Below, piece by piece: positions 51,874 to 60,433 of a stretch of 64,000 nucleotides of DNA. Both the position numbers and the translations under genes were made by a program. Under the pieces are notes generated by a model. It saw nothing but the letters and a program-made list of their open reading frames with translations, searched no databases and had not been told where the DNA came from. Source of the stretch: an uncultured Collinsella sp. (GTDB lineage Bacteria; Actinomycetota; Coriobacteriia; Coriobacteriales; Coriobacteriaceae). The DNA lies in assembly GCA_902497065.1 (NCBI GenBank), contig CABVDH010000004.1, positions 104,242 through 168,241 of the forward strand. The letters run 5' to 3'. Numbering within the stretch: position 1 is the stretch's first letter; each line of letters opens with the position of its first letter.

Positions 51874-53280
51874 CTACTCCGTGGTGTCGTCGTCCTCGGC
51901 AAGCTGGGGGAACACGGCGTCCTTGGGCATGGTGACCTTCGTCGGCGAGGTGAGCTTTTTGCTCAGCGACGTGTCCGTCTTGACCAGGTCGCTGAGCGTC
52001 ACGATCTTGTAGCCGTCGGCGACAAGGCCATCGATAATCTGCGGCAGCGCCTCGAGCGTCTGCTCGGCGCATTCGTCTCTATCGGTGAGCAGCACGATAT
52101 TGCCCGGCGTCACCGAATCGAGCACCGTCGAGACCTGCTCGTCGGCACCGTTGAGCAGCCAGTCGCCCGAGTCGATATTCCACGAGACCACGGCGGAGAC
52201 CAGGTCCATCGCATCAATCCAGTTTTGCTCGTCAAAGGCAGCGTAGGGAGCACGCAGCAGCATCGTCTTCACGCCGGTCGCTGACTTAATCGCATCGGTG
52301 CCTTTCGTGATCTGTTCGCGTACCGCCTCACGGTCCTGACCCTTAAGCGAATCGTCGCTGTAGCTGTTGGATCCGATCTCGCACCCGGCGTCGACAATCG
52401 CCTTGGCCGTGGCAAGCGAGGCCTCGGCCGCATCGCCCGAAAGGAAGAACGTCGCGGTGACGCCCTTTTCCTTGAGCACCTGCAAGATCTGTTTGGTGGC
52501 GCCGCTCGGACCCTCGTCAAACGTCAGTGCCACGTACTTTTTGTTGCCCTTGGGCGCCACGCTGGCGCACGCAACAACGCAATCGGTGGCGGGCACAACC
52601 TCGCCGCGGTCTTGCGTCTTGCCTGACTGCTCACCAACCCACACCTCGGATCGGCCCTGGACACCCCATGTCTGCACATACTCGATAGCGCCCGTGCCCT
52701 CGACCTTGAGCTTGGGCTCGATAACCGTAGCCTGAACCTCGTGCTTCTCGTAGGTGTTACGGCCATCCTTGACCGTCACCTTCTCGCCGCCCTCAAGTTC
52801 GCGGCTATCCCATTTGCCCTGCTTCACGCGCTTGCCGTCGACCTTCACCGACAGCTTTTCGCCCCCATGGCGCTTGAGCACGCTGTCATCGACGGCCAGC
52901 AGGTCGCCTGCGTCGTAGGTGTCAGTCAACTCCTGGTCGTCGATGAGATTCTGCAGCGTAGAGCCCACACGCACCGCGGTCTTCTGGCCGTTGAGCTCCA
53001 CATCCACACTGCGGTTGACGTAGCCCACGACGGCAGCGATAAACAGCACGAGCGCACAGCCCACGGCAATGAGCGCATAGGGCAGGCGAGACGAACGACG
53101 GGGCGTACGGCTGTTGCCGATGCGAGCGCTGCGGTCGCTAAAGCCGCGGCTATGGTTGAGATACATCGCGCCGGGCTTACGGTGACGCTTGCGCTGACCG
53201 CTGGGCAGCTGCCCCAGATCGCGGCGCGCCGTCGGACGCGCACCCGAACGCTCGTTTAAGTTGGATCCGTTTTGGCGCAT
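51874..53280 (-). CDS. NodB/polysaccharide-deacetylase-like protein lacking catalytic histidines
   Basis: 468 residues. A basic cytoplasmic N-terminus, one membrane helix (about 68-88, LPYALIAVGCALVLFIAAVV), a DUF348-like region (VELNGQKTAVRVGSTLQNLI) and a linker are followed by a NodB fold (about 245-440). Motif 1 is TFDEGP (normally TFDDGP). Motif 2 is IGSNSYSDDSL, where the two metal His are replaced by Asn and Asp. Motif 3 RAPYAAFDE keeps Arg, motif 4 DSGDW is intact, and the catalytic His of motif 5 is Thr (LLTDRDE). The wall is a likely site, but deacetylation is unlikely. ATG 53280, GGGGGAGG upstream. Confidence 0.88.
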   Translation of the reverse strand: MRQNGSNLNERSGARPTARRDLGQLPSGQRKRHRKPGAMYLNHSRGFSDRSARIGNSRTPRRSSRLPYALIAVGCALVLFIAAVVGYVNRSVDVELNGQKTAVRVGSTLQNLIDDQELTDTYDAGDLLAVDDSVLKRHGGEKLSVKVDGKRVKQGKWDSRELEGGEKVTVKDGRNTYEKHEVQATVIEPKLKVEGTGAIEYVQTWGVQGRSEVWVGEQSGKTQDRGEVVPATDCVVACASVAPKGNKKYVALTFDEGPSGATKQILQVLKEKGVTATFFLSGDAAEASLATAKAIVDAGCEIGSNSYSDDSLKGQDREAVREQITKGTDAIKSATGVKTMLLRAPYAAFDEQNWIDAMDLVSAVVSWNIDSGDWLLNGADEQVSTVLDSVTPGNIVLLTDRDECAEQTLEALPQIIDGLVADGYKIVTLSDLVKTDTSLSKKLTSPTKVTMPKDAVFPQLAEDDDTTE

Positions 53281-53301
53281 GTGCCCTCCCCCATAAACAC
53301 A

Positions 53302-53331
53302 GCAAGCCGGAGCAACAGGTCTCCGGCTTGC
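53302..53331 (-). terminator. Terminator after PRC-barrel gene
   Basis: Arms GCAAGCCGGAG and CTCCGGCTTGC; on the minus strand followed by TGTGTTTATG. It separates the PRC-barrel gene from the deacetylase-like gene. Confidence 0.8.
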
Positions 53332-53352
53332 CTCCCATCATTTGGTACGTCG

Positions 53353-54108
53353 CTATTTTGTAGCTTTTGACGAGCCTCCGCTCGCCTTTTGGTATTCGTC
53401 CTTAAAGGCCTTGAACATGCCGCGCGTCTTGCCGAGCTGCTTGCCCAGTGCGCGACTGCCCTTGTCCACGGCAACCGATCCCTTGTCGTCGAGCACCTTG
53501 GCGCCCTTTTTGACCTTGTCGCCCACCACGACGCTGGCCTCGGCGGCCTTGGCAGCCGCACCGCCCGAATACCCGAGCGACTTGACCTCGTCCGAAACGA
53601 TCATTGCGCCGTCCGCATAACCGCGCAGCATCGTCGGCGGCACCTGCGTGTCACCGACCAAAACACTCGAAGCAGCACCGGCGGTCACATAGAATGCCTG
53701 CACGATGCCCGAACGCGGCTTGAACTCCACATCCGAGCAATAGCCCACGACGTCGCCCGATTCCGTGCGCACGTCCATACCGACCCAGATGATGCAATCG
53801 TCCAGGTTGATGTCGAGGCGCTTAGCGGCGGCGGCATCGTACGTGTCCTTGACGTCATCGACCGCAATGGCGCCCTCGTAGACACCAATGGCGTCGAGCG
53901 CTACGAATCGATCGGGGCGCTCGATCATGCCCGCGATATCGGACTGGCGGACCATAAAGCCGACCACGCGCGTACCGCCCGGGGTAAAGACCGGAAAGTG
54001 AATCTTTCCGAGCTTTTTAGGGCTGCGCGGTGTGCCGTCCTTTTTGGTACGCTTGTCCTCAGTAGGCTTGCGATAGATCTTGGCGCCGACAAAATCCCCG
54101 GCGCGCAT
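53353..54108 (-). CDS. PRC-barrel domain protein
   Basis: 251 residues. Two PRC-barrel-like halves (1-75, with GTRVVGFMVRQSDIAG, and 95-165, with WVGMDVRTESGDVVGYCSDV) are followed by an Ala/Gly and Lys-rich C-terminus (GDKVKKGAKVLDDKG). It starts with TAATG overlap to the YtxH-type gene. PRC-barrels are interaction modules found in RNA processing and membrane-linked proteins; its task here is not known. Same fold type opens the MgtE-like protein at 49701. Confidence 0.83.
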   Translation of the reverse strand: MRAGDFVGAKIYRKPTEDKRTKKDGTPRSPKKLGKIHFPVFTPGGTRVVGFMVRQSDIAGMIERPDRFVALDAIGVYEGAIAVDDVKDTYDAAAAKRLDINLDDCIIWVGMDVRTESGDVVGYCSDVEFKPRSGIVQAFYVTAGAASSVLVGDTQVPPTMLRGYADGAMIVSDEVKSLGYSGGAAAKAAEASVVVGDKVKKGAKVLDDKGSVAVDKGSRALGKQLGKTRGMFKAFKDEYQKASGGSSKATK

Positions 54109-54497
54109 TATGCCTCGGTCGAGGGCTCCGCAGCCTCGGTATCAGCCTCGACGGCGTTCTCGACCACGACGTCGGCGGCAGGCGTCACGTTGCCGCCCGA
54201 AATGGCGTCGTTGAGCTGCTCGCGCAGCTGGTCCATGCGCTCGCGGGCCAGGTCGACCTTGGCGCGCAGGTCGTCGGTCTTGGCGTCGACCATCGGGCCA
54301 AAGTCATTCACCGCAGCACGGGCCTCCTCGGCGCTGTGCTCGTAGGTGTCGCGCATATTGTCCCAGGCGTCGTTGGCGATATCGGCAGCCATGGCGCGGG
54401 TCTCGGCGCCCGAGCGCGGGGCCAGAGCAACGCCGACAATAGCGCCGGCAGCGGCACCAAAAAGTGCGCCGGAGACAAAGCTGAAAGTCTTACCCAT
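54108..54497 (-). CDS. YtxH domain protein
   Basis: 129 residues from the ATG at 54497. A glycine-rich membrane segment (FSFVSGALFGAAAGAIVGVA LAPRSG region) opens it, as in YtxH proteins, followed by a helical amphipathic region (DIANDAWDNMRDTYEHSAEE) and an Ala/Glu tail. YtxH proteins are general-stress membrane proteins of unknown activity. Its stop overlaps the start of the PRC-barrel gene, so both are co-translated. Ribosome site GAGAGG. Confidence 0.85.
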   Translation of the reverse strand: MGKTFSFVSGALFGAAAGAIVGVALAPRSGAETRAMAADIANDAWDNMRDTYEHSAEEARAAVNDFGPMVDAKTDDLRAKVDLARERMDQLREQLNDAISGGNVTPAADVVVENAVEADTEAAEPSTEA

Positions 54498-54633
54498 GAT
54501 CATTCCTCTCCTGCGGGCACGTCGGTGCCCACCGTTTGAATGCTGTCCATTATACCCGCAGCGCATCACTTGCCGCTCCGCTCATCTGCGTACGGCAAAG
54601 GCGCAGGTACGTGATGGTGATAAACGCATAGGC

Positions 54634-55467
54634 CTACTCCTGAGGCATAGCCGGCATGGTCACCGTGGCACCCGGGTCCTCGCCGGCGCCGTCCACGAGC
54701 GGCAGGCCGCCCTCATGCGCAGGTCCTGCCGGAATCGTCGCCGCACCGCCAAAGACGGCAGCGGAGGCCTCGTGGTTCTCGGCAACCGCGCCCTCGGTAT
54801 CAATCGCCACCTGGGGCTCGTCGTCAAAGTTGGGGACGCCCTGGGGCTCGGTGGGAACGGGCCCGGCGGTCGCATCGGCAACGAGCTCGGCGTCGACCGG
54901 CACATCGCCCTCGTCAGCGCCCTCGTCCTCGGCAGCATCTTCGCCGTTCGCAGCGGCGACGGCCTCGTGAGGATCCTTGCCCTCGGCCTCGGCGCGCATG
55001 CCCAACACCAGATTGCGCAGACCCGCGACCGTGCCTTCCACGTCGGGGGCAGGCTGGTCGGCGTGCAGGTACGCCCAGTCCATCATAAAGGTGGCCGACG
55101 ACAGCGCACCAATGGCCAGCGCGTCATCGGGGCACGAAAGCTCAACCTCAAAGACGCGCTCGTCGTGCTCGCTTACGCGCGTGCGGCCGCACGAGATGCT
55201 ACCGGTAAGACCGGTCTCGTTCATGAGCTCAACCGTCACGTGCTCCAGCAGGTGGCAGAGCTCGGTCTGGCCCATGCAGTCCTGGAACTCGCGACCGGAA
55301 TCACCCAGGCACAGGTGCTTGGCAATCGCCGGCACCAGGTAATACACGCGCGCCGTGGCCTCGATATCCTCCGAGGTCATGAGCGGCATGCCGGGGTTCA
55401 CCAGCACATGCGCGCAGATCTTGTCCTCGCTGACGGTGACCTTAAGGATGTTGAACAGGCCTGCCAT
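54634..55467 (-). CDS. Unknown protein with HLLEHVTVEL motif and acidic tail
   Basis: 277 residues. N-terminal part (1-170): KVTVSEDKICAHVLVNPGMP, then TELCHLLEHVTVELMNETG, RVFEVELSCPDDALAIGA. HxxEHxxxE with the following hydrophobic helix resembles the N-terminal domain of cyanophycin synthetase and related Mur-ligase-like proteins, but no ATP-grasp or Mur domain follows. Residues 170-277 are acidic, low-complexity Ala/Glu/Asp/Pro. I do not assign a function. Its 24-base gap to the CorC-type gene suggests one transcript. Confidence 0.78.
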   Translation of the reverse strand: MAGLFNILKVTVSEDKICAHVLVNPGMPLMTSEDIEATARVYYLVPAIAKHLCLGDSGREFQDCMGQTELCHLLEHVTVELMNETGLTGSISCGRTRVSEHDERVFEVELSCPDDALAIGALSSATFMMDWAYLHADQPAPDVEGTVAGLRNLVLGMRAEAEGKDPHEAVAAANGEDAAEDEGADEGDVPVDAELVADATAGPVPTEPQGVPNFDDEPQVAIDTEGAVAENHEASAAVFGGAATIPAGPAHEGGLPLVDGAGEDPGATVTMPAMPQE

Positions 55468-55491
55468 AACTCTCCCCTACTCTTCCTTGCC

Positions 55492-56865
55492 CTACTCGTC
55501 GCCATCGTGCGGATCCACAGAGCCCGCACCCGACGCCGCCGGCTTCTCTGCCGAAGACTCGGAATCCTTCTTATCGGTTTCGGCCGGAGCGATCACGCGA
55601 ATGAGCGAGATGCGCTGGCCACGCATCGACTGAACTTTAAACTTGTACCCCGCGACCTCAAACACCTCTCCGATGTCGGGCACCGAGTCGCAAAGCTCCA
55701 AAATCCAGCCGGCGATGGTCTCATAATCATCGCTTTCCTCGAGCGGCCAACCAAGCTCAATCGCGTCATCGCACGAAAAACGCCCATCAACGAGCCACTC
55801 GCGGCGCGAAAGGCGCGTGAGATACTTGTTGTCGGGGTCGAACTCGTCCTCGATCTCGCCGACGATCTCCTCGACGATATCCTCGATGGTGATAATGCCG
55901 GCCGTGCCGCCGTACTCGTCCACGACCACCACGATCTGGTCGTGCGAGGTCTGCATCTCGGACAGTAGCGGCAGGATGTCCTTGGTGTCGGGCACAAAGG
56001 TGGCGTCGCGCAAAAAGCCGGCGATGGGCTGGTCACCCTTGCCGTCGAGCGCGGGTTGGATCAGGTCCTTGATGTGCGCAATGCCGGCGACGTTGTCGGG
56101 ATCCTCGTGATAGACGGGGATGCGGCTGAAGCCGGTCTGGCGCATGGTGGACAGCACGTCGGCGACCGTCTCGTCGTCCTCGCACATGGTGGTGTCCACG
56201 CGCGGCACCATGACCTCGCGGGCAACGGTATCGCCCAAGTCAAAGATCTCGTGGATCATACGCTTTTCCTCGTCGAGCAGGTCGTCCTGCTCCGAGACCA
56301 TGTACTTGATCTCTTCTTCCGAGACGTTTTGGCGGTCGTCGGCGCTCTTGATGCGCAGGATGCGGGCCAGGCCATCGGAGCAGGCGCCGGTCAGCCACAC
56401 GAGCGGACGGGCGATCTTTTGGAAAAACGACAACGGTCCCACGACCTGCTTGGACACGCCCTCGGCATTGGCCAGGCCGATGCGCTTGGGGACGAGCTCG
56501 CCGATCACGATGGACACGAAGGCGACCGCGACGGTGATGATGACCGGCGCCAGGCCGCGCGCGATGGCGGAGAGCGGCGCGATGCCAAAGCTCATGAGCC
56601 ACGTGGCGAGCGGGTCGGACAGACTCGTCGAGGCGACGGCGGACGAGGCGAAGCCCACGAGCGTAATGGCAACCTGGATGGTGGCGAGCAGCTGGTCGGA
56701 GTCGGCAGCCAGCTTAATAGCACGCTCGGCGCGCTTGTCGCCTTCCTCGGCCTCGTGCTCCAACACGGCGCGCTTGGCCGTGGTGAGCGCCATCTCGGAC
56801 ATAGAGAAGTAGCCGTTGATGAGGGTCAAAACGAGGGTGGTGATAAGGGAGATGGTTATGTCCAT
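55492..56865 (-). CDS. CorC/HlyC-type (CNNM, UPF0053) membrane protein
   Basis: 457 residues. A DUF21 membrane domain (1-180: LVLTLINGYFSMSEMALTTA, VAITLVGFASSAVAS, IVIGELVPKRIGLANAE), two CBS domains (about 205-335: VMVPRVDTTMCEDDETVADV, VVVVDEYGGTAGIITIEDIV) and a CorC C-terminal domain (350-430: WLVDGRFSCDDAIELG). CNNM/CorC proteins are linked to Mg2+ efflux. Full length for the family. Third magnesium-related locus in the window. Confidence 0.93.
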   Translation of the reverse strand: MDITISLITTLVLTLINGYFSMSEMALTTAKRAVLEHEAEEGDKRAERAIKLAADSDQLLATIQVAITLVGFASSAVASTSLSDPLATWLMSFGIAPLSAIARGLAPVIITVAVAFVSIVIGELVPKRIGLANAEGVSKQVVGPLSFFQKIARPLVWLTGACSDGLARILRIKSADDRQNVSEEEIKYMVSEQDDLLDEEKRMIHEIFDLGDTVAREVMVPRVDTTMCEDDETVADVLSTMRQTGFSRIPVYHEDPDNVAGIAHIKDLIQPALDGKGDQPIAGFLRDATFVPDTKDILPLLSEMQTSHDQIVVVVDEYGGTAGIITIEDIVEEIVGEIEDEFDPDNKYLTRLSRREWLVDGRFSCDDAIELGWPLEESDDYETIAGWILELCDSVPDIGEVFEVAGYKFKVQSMRGQRISLIRVIAPAETDKKDSESSAEKPAASGAGSVDPHDGDE

Positions 56866-56975
56866 CGGGAGTTTCTCGAACCTCCAAGATTCGGGACGTC
56901 AGGTTAAAACGTTGATGGCGGATACGGCAATTGCACCGGCGCCCAAACGAGAACGCGGGCGCGCAGGCGTGGTCG

Positions 56976-57659
56976 CTAGATTACGAAGAGGATCACCGCC
57001 ATGAACTGGAAGATGCTGCCGGCGAGCACCCACAGGTGAAACACGCTGTGCAGATAGCGCACGTTTTTGGCGATATAGAACGGCACGCCCGCGGTGTAGC
57101 ACACGCCGCCGACGGCGAGCAGGGCAAGTGCCACGGGGTTGAGCAGCGCAACAAGTTCGGGCAGCTTAAAGACAACGAGCCAGCCCATCAGCAGGTAGAC
57201 CAGGCCGCTTACCCAATGCGGCTGGCGCTCGCGTAGGAAGCACTCGAGGGCGATGCCGATGATGGCGATGGCCCATACGGCAAAGAACAGCACAGCGCCG
57301 CCGTCGTTTGCGAGCGTGATGAGGCAAAACGGCGTATAGCTGCCGGCTATGAGCAGGTAGATGCAGCTGTGGTCGATGATGCGAAACACGCGCTTGGCGC
57401 GCGCGGGCTGAATCGCGTGGTAGAGCGTGGAGGCTAGGTATTCGAGGATAATGCTGACGCCATAGACAATCGCCGCGGCCATATGGGCCGGGCCTCCGCC
57501 GCGCAGGGCGGCGAATACGATCAGGAGCACCAGACCCGCGATACCCAGCAGGCAGCCGACACCATGGGTGACGGAGTTCATGATCTCCTCGCCCACTGTG
57601 TAGTGTGGAACGACCGCGGTCTTGGGTCGCGGCTTAGAACTGTCGCTCGAATCGGACAT
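56976..57659 (-). CDS. trhA: Hemolysin-III/TrhA family membrane protein
   Basis: 227 residues from the ATG at 57659 (an upstream TTG would add six). Seven hydrophobic helices. PAQR-type residues: EEIMNSVTHGVG, STLYHA, RIIDHSCIYLLIAGSYTPF and LHSVFHLWVL, where the His and Asp bind zinc. The family affects membrane lipid homeostasis (BmhA/TrhA) in E. coli and B. subtilis. Symbol by family. No apparent operon partner. Confidence 0.92.
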   Translation of the reverse strand: MSDSSDSSKPRPKTAVVPHYTVGEEIMNSVTHGVGCLLGIAGLVLLIVFAALRGGGPAHMAAAIVYGVSIILEYLASTLYHAIQPARAKRVFRIIDHSCIYLLIAGSYTPFCLITLANDGGAVLFFAVWAIAIIGIALECFLRERQPHWVSGLVYLLMGWLVVFKLPELVALLNPVALALLAVGGVCYTAGVPFYIAKNVRYLHSVFHLWVLAGSIFQFMAVILFVI

Positions 57660-57767
57660 GCCGGTTACATCCTCCAACGTAAAGAGTTCTCAACACTATA
57701 TCAAAGCGTCTAGGTACGTGCGAAATTTGCACCATACGTGACCCTTTGTTTACCCATTCTTTGCCTG

Positions 57768-57796
57768 TTGACGCATCAACGGCGAACGTCCATAAT
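57768..57796 (+). promoter_or_regulatory. Promoter of the hydrolase gene
   Basis: TTGACG (57768-57773), 17 bases, CATAAT (57791-57796), and a start codon 50 bases further with AGGAG upstream. Confidence 0.65.
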
Positions 57797-57845
57797 GCGC
57801 TTGCATTAAATGTTGATGTATTAACATCTTATAGGAGAATACTGC

Positions 57846-58811
57846 ATGGCTCAAAACGCACGTTCCCATCGAAAGCTCAAGATAGCCGGCATCGTTGCAC
57901 TGGTGGTTGTCGTTGCGCTGCTCGGATTTGCCGGCAACTTTCTGTTTAACTTCGCGCTGAATCCCCGCGCGCCATACACCATGAAGATGATGCAGGATAG
58001 CAAGAACGACAAAGAAGGTGAGCAGCCGGATGCCGAGGAGGGCGAGGCACGGGCGTGGTTTAAAGAGAACCGCGAGAGCAGCAGCCTCACCGCGGACGAC
58101 GGGACTGAGCTCGCCGCCTGGTATTTTGCTGCGTCGGAGAGCACACACGACTATGCCGTCTGCCTGCATGGATATACCAACGAGCCTATCGGTATGGCCC
58201 GATACGTCAAGCGATTCCACGACCGCGGCATGAACGTACTCGCACCCGCCGCCCGCGCCCACGAGCGCTCCGGCGGCGACTATATCGGCATGGGCTGGCC
58301 CGAGCGCCTCGACATCGTCGCATGGATCGAGCGAATCGTTCAGGCTGACCCCGAGGCGCGCATCCTGGTCTTTGGCGAGTCGATGGGTGCGGCAACCGCC
58401 ATGAACGTCGCGGGGGAATCTCTGCCCGCAAACGTGAAATGCATTATCGAGGACTGCGGTTATACGAGTGTTTGGGACGAGTTTTCCCTGCAGCTCAAGG
58501 ACGTGTTCAGCCTGCCCAGCTTTCCCTTGCTCGATGTAGCAAACTTGGTGTGCAACGTGCGCGCGGGCTACGACTTTCATAAGGCGAGCAGTGTGGAGCA
58601 ACTCAAACACGCGACGGTTCCCATGCTGTTTATCCACGGCGACCAGGACACCTTTGTGCCGTACGACATGCTCGACCAAAACTACGACGCGTGCGCCAGC
58701 AAGGTTAAACAGAAGCTCACTATCCACGGCGCCACCCACGCCAAGAGCGCGCAAGTTGACCCCGAGCTCTACTGGAATACGGTCGACGACTTCCTCGACA
58801 AGAATTATTAG
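57846..58811 (+). CDS. Membrane-anchored alpha/beta hydrolase
   Basis: 321 residues. One N-terminal helix (about 13-37, IAGIVALVVVVALLGFAGNF) anchors it, probably with the catalytic part outside. CLHGYTNEPIGM is the oxyanion region, VFGESMGAATAM the nucleophile Ser, FIHGDQDTFVPYDM the acid and IHGATHAKSAQ the His. This is the family of B. subtilis YqkD-like hydrolases; substrate unknown. A hairpin terminator follows at 58891-58928. Confidence 0.92.
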   Translation: MAQNARSHRKLKIAGIVALVVVVALLGFAGNFLFNFALNPRAPYTMKMMQDSKNDKEGEQPDAEEGEARAWFKENRESSSLTADDGTELAAWYFAASESTHDYAVCLHGYTNEPIGMARYVKRFHDRGMNVLAPAARAHERSGGDYIGMGWPERLDIVAWIERIVQADPEARILVFGESMGAATAMNVAGESLPANVKCIIEDCGYTSVWDEFSLQLKDVFSLPSFPLLDVANLVCNVRAGYDFHKASSVEQLKHATVPMLFIHGDQDTFVPYDMLDQNYDACASKVKQKLTIHGATHAKSAQVDPELYWNTVDDFLDKNY

Positions 58812-58890
58812 GCAAAAAGCAACGTCTGGGGTTTTGTTGCCAAAAATCGGTTTGTGGTCGGCGGTATTCGATTTTTCACCGCACTTCTGA

Positions 58891-58928
58891 AAAGCCGCCC
58901 GCGAGCGTTGTGCTCGTGGGCGGCTTTT
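58891..58928 (+). terminator. Terminator after the hydrolase gene
   Basis: Arms AAAGCCGCCCGCGAGC and GCTCGTGGGCGGCTTT followed by TTAC; symmetrical enough to serve the convergent DUF362 gene too. Confidence 0.85.
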
Positions 58929-58975
58929 ACTCAACTAACGCCACAAAGGCGCTTGGTTTGTCCAATAGGACGACG

Positions 58976-60181
58976 CTACTTGACCTCGATGAGCTCGTAC
59001 TCGCTCGTGCCCAGGCCGATCTTTTCGGCGTGCGCGATGCACACGCGCCAGTCGGTGTCGGGATGCGTGATGCAGAAGGGGTCACGCGCCTGCTCGCCCT
59101 CCAGGTGCTCGTGGTTATGCTCCATCTTGGCCGCGCTATCGGTGAGCTCGGTGTTGGGCAGCGGCTCGGATGCCATGACGGCATCGGCGCAGGCCTGGTC
59201 GATGGCGACCGGGTCGAAGCTCGCGAACATGCCGATATCGTTAACGATAGGCGTGTCGTTTTCGGGATGGCAATCGCAGTTGGGGCTGATATCCATGGCG
59301 AGCGAGATATGGAAGCTCGGGCGGCCGTCGACAACGGCCTTGGTGTACTCGGCGATCTTGCAGTTGAGCACGTCGGCCGCGGCCTCATAGCCGGGCTTGA
59401 TGCAGTCCTGGTTGCATGCCGCAATGCAGCGGCCGCAGCCCACACAGCGATCGTGGTCGATGGCAGCCACGTGAACCGTGCGAGTAGCGCCGCTGGCAAG
59501 CTCGCGCTCGCGGGTGCCGTCGAACGAGATAGCGTTGTGCGCGCAGATCTTTTCGCAGGCATGGCAGCCAACGCAGTGCTCGGTCGCGACGTTCGGCTTG
59601 CCGGCGGCATGCTGCTCCATCTTACCGGCACGGCTGCCGCCTCCCATGCCCAGGTTCTTCATGGCGCCGCCAAAACCGGCCTGCTCATGGCCCTTAAAGT
59701 GGGTGAGGCTGATCACAATGTCGGCGTCCATGAGCGCCTGACCGATCTTGGCCTCGTGCACGTACTCGCCGCCCTCGACCGGGACGAGCGCCTCGTCGGT
59801 GCCCTTGAGGCCGTCGGCAATGATGATCTGGCAACCCGTAGCATACGGGGTAAAGCCGTTCTGGTAGGCGGTATCGATGTGCTCGAGCGCGTTTTTGCGG
59901 CTACCGACATAGAGCGTATTGCAGTCGGTGAGGAAGGGCTTGCCGCCCAGCTCCTTCACGACGTCCGCGACGGCGCGGGCGTAGTTGGGGCGCAAAAAGC
60001 TCAGGTTGCCCAGCTCGCCAAAGTGAATCTTGATGGCGACGAACTTGTTCTCAAAGTCGATCTGCTCGATACCGGCGTGACGGATGAGGCGCTTGAGCTT
60101 GTCGAGCTGGCTCTCGCGAGCATGCGTGCGCAGGTTGGTGAAGTACACCTTAGCGGGTGCTGCGGGTGCAGTTGCGGTCAT
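58976..60181 (-). CDS. DUF362 ferredoxin-like protein
   Basis: 401 residues. A DUF362 domain (1-190 and 290-360: VAIKIHFGELGNLSFLRPNY, THFKGHEQAGFGGAMKNLGM) encloses two [4Fe-4S] motifs, CVGCHACEKIC and CVGCGRCIAAC, at about 200-262. DUF362 proteins are common in anaerobes and their role is unknown; a redox or metal-related function is usual speculation. Ribosome site GAGGGGA. Confidence 0.93.
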   Translation of the reverse strand: MTATAPAAPAKVYFTNLRTHARESQLDKLKRLIRHAGIEQIDFENKFVAIKIHFGELGNLSFLRPNYARAVADVVKELGGKPFLTDCNTLYVGSRKNALEHIDTAYQNGFTPYATGCQIIIADGLKGTDEALVPVEGGEYVHEAKIGQALMDADIVISLTHFKGHEQAGFGGAMKNLGMGGGSRAGKMEQHAAGKPNVATEHCVGCHACEKICAHNAISFDGTRERELASGATRTVHVAAIDHDRCVGCGRCIAACNQDCIKPGYEAAADVLNCKIAEYTKAVVDGRPSFHISLAMDISPNCDCHPENDTPIVNDIGMFASFDPVAIDQACADAVMASEPLPNTELTDSAAKMEHNHEHLEGEQARDPFCITHPDTDWRVCIAHAEKIGLGTSEYELIEVK

Positions 60182-60229
60182 AGATCTATCCCCTCGGTCT
60201 ATATGGCGTTACAGACATAGAGGATGGTA

Positions 60230-60254
60230 CCAGTTAAACCAGAGTTAAAGTCAA
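60230..60254 (-). promoter_or_regulatory. Candidate promoter of the DUF362 gene
   Basis: TTGACT at 60249-60254 on the minus strand is followed by two direct repeats, TTTAACTCTGG and TTTAACTGG. A TACCAT box lies 19 bases after it, longer than ideal. The repeats may bind a regulator. Confidence 0.4.
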
Positions 60255-60265
60255 GTACGGCACCT

Positions 60266-60433
60266 AGTCATTGGGGACAGACTTAAATGACTGAAACCAC
60301 TCATTGGGGACGGACTTAAATGAGTGCCTCGCCACCTGGCAGCTAGGGACGTTCCTTTCCTGCCGGCAGCTGGGGACAGTCCTTGCCAGCACGGCCGGCG
60401 AACCGGCGAATCGGCAAAGACTGTCCCCGATGA
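60266..60433. repeat. Cluster of GGGGAC interspersed repeats
   Basis: Two tandem units (AGTCATTGGGGACAGACTTA then AATGACT; ACTCATTGGGGACGGACTTA then AATGAGT) are followed by pieces GCAGCTAGGGACGTTCC, GCAGCTGGGGACAGTCCTTG and a final inverted GACTGTCCCCGATGACT. GGGGACAGTC and GACTGTCCCC form a long hairpin. It lies at the end of the ABC permease gene on the minus strand. Confidence 0.8.
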
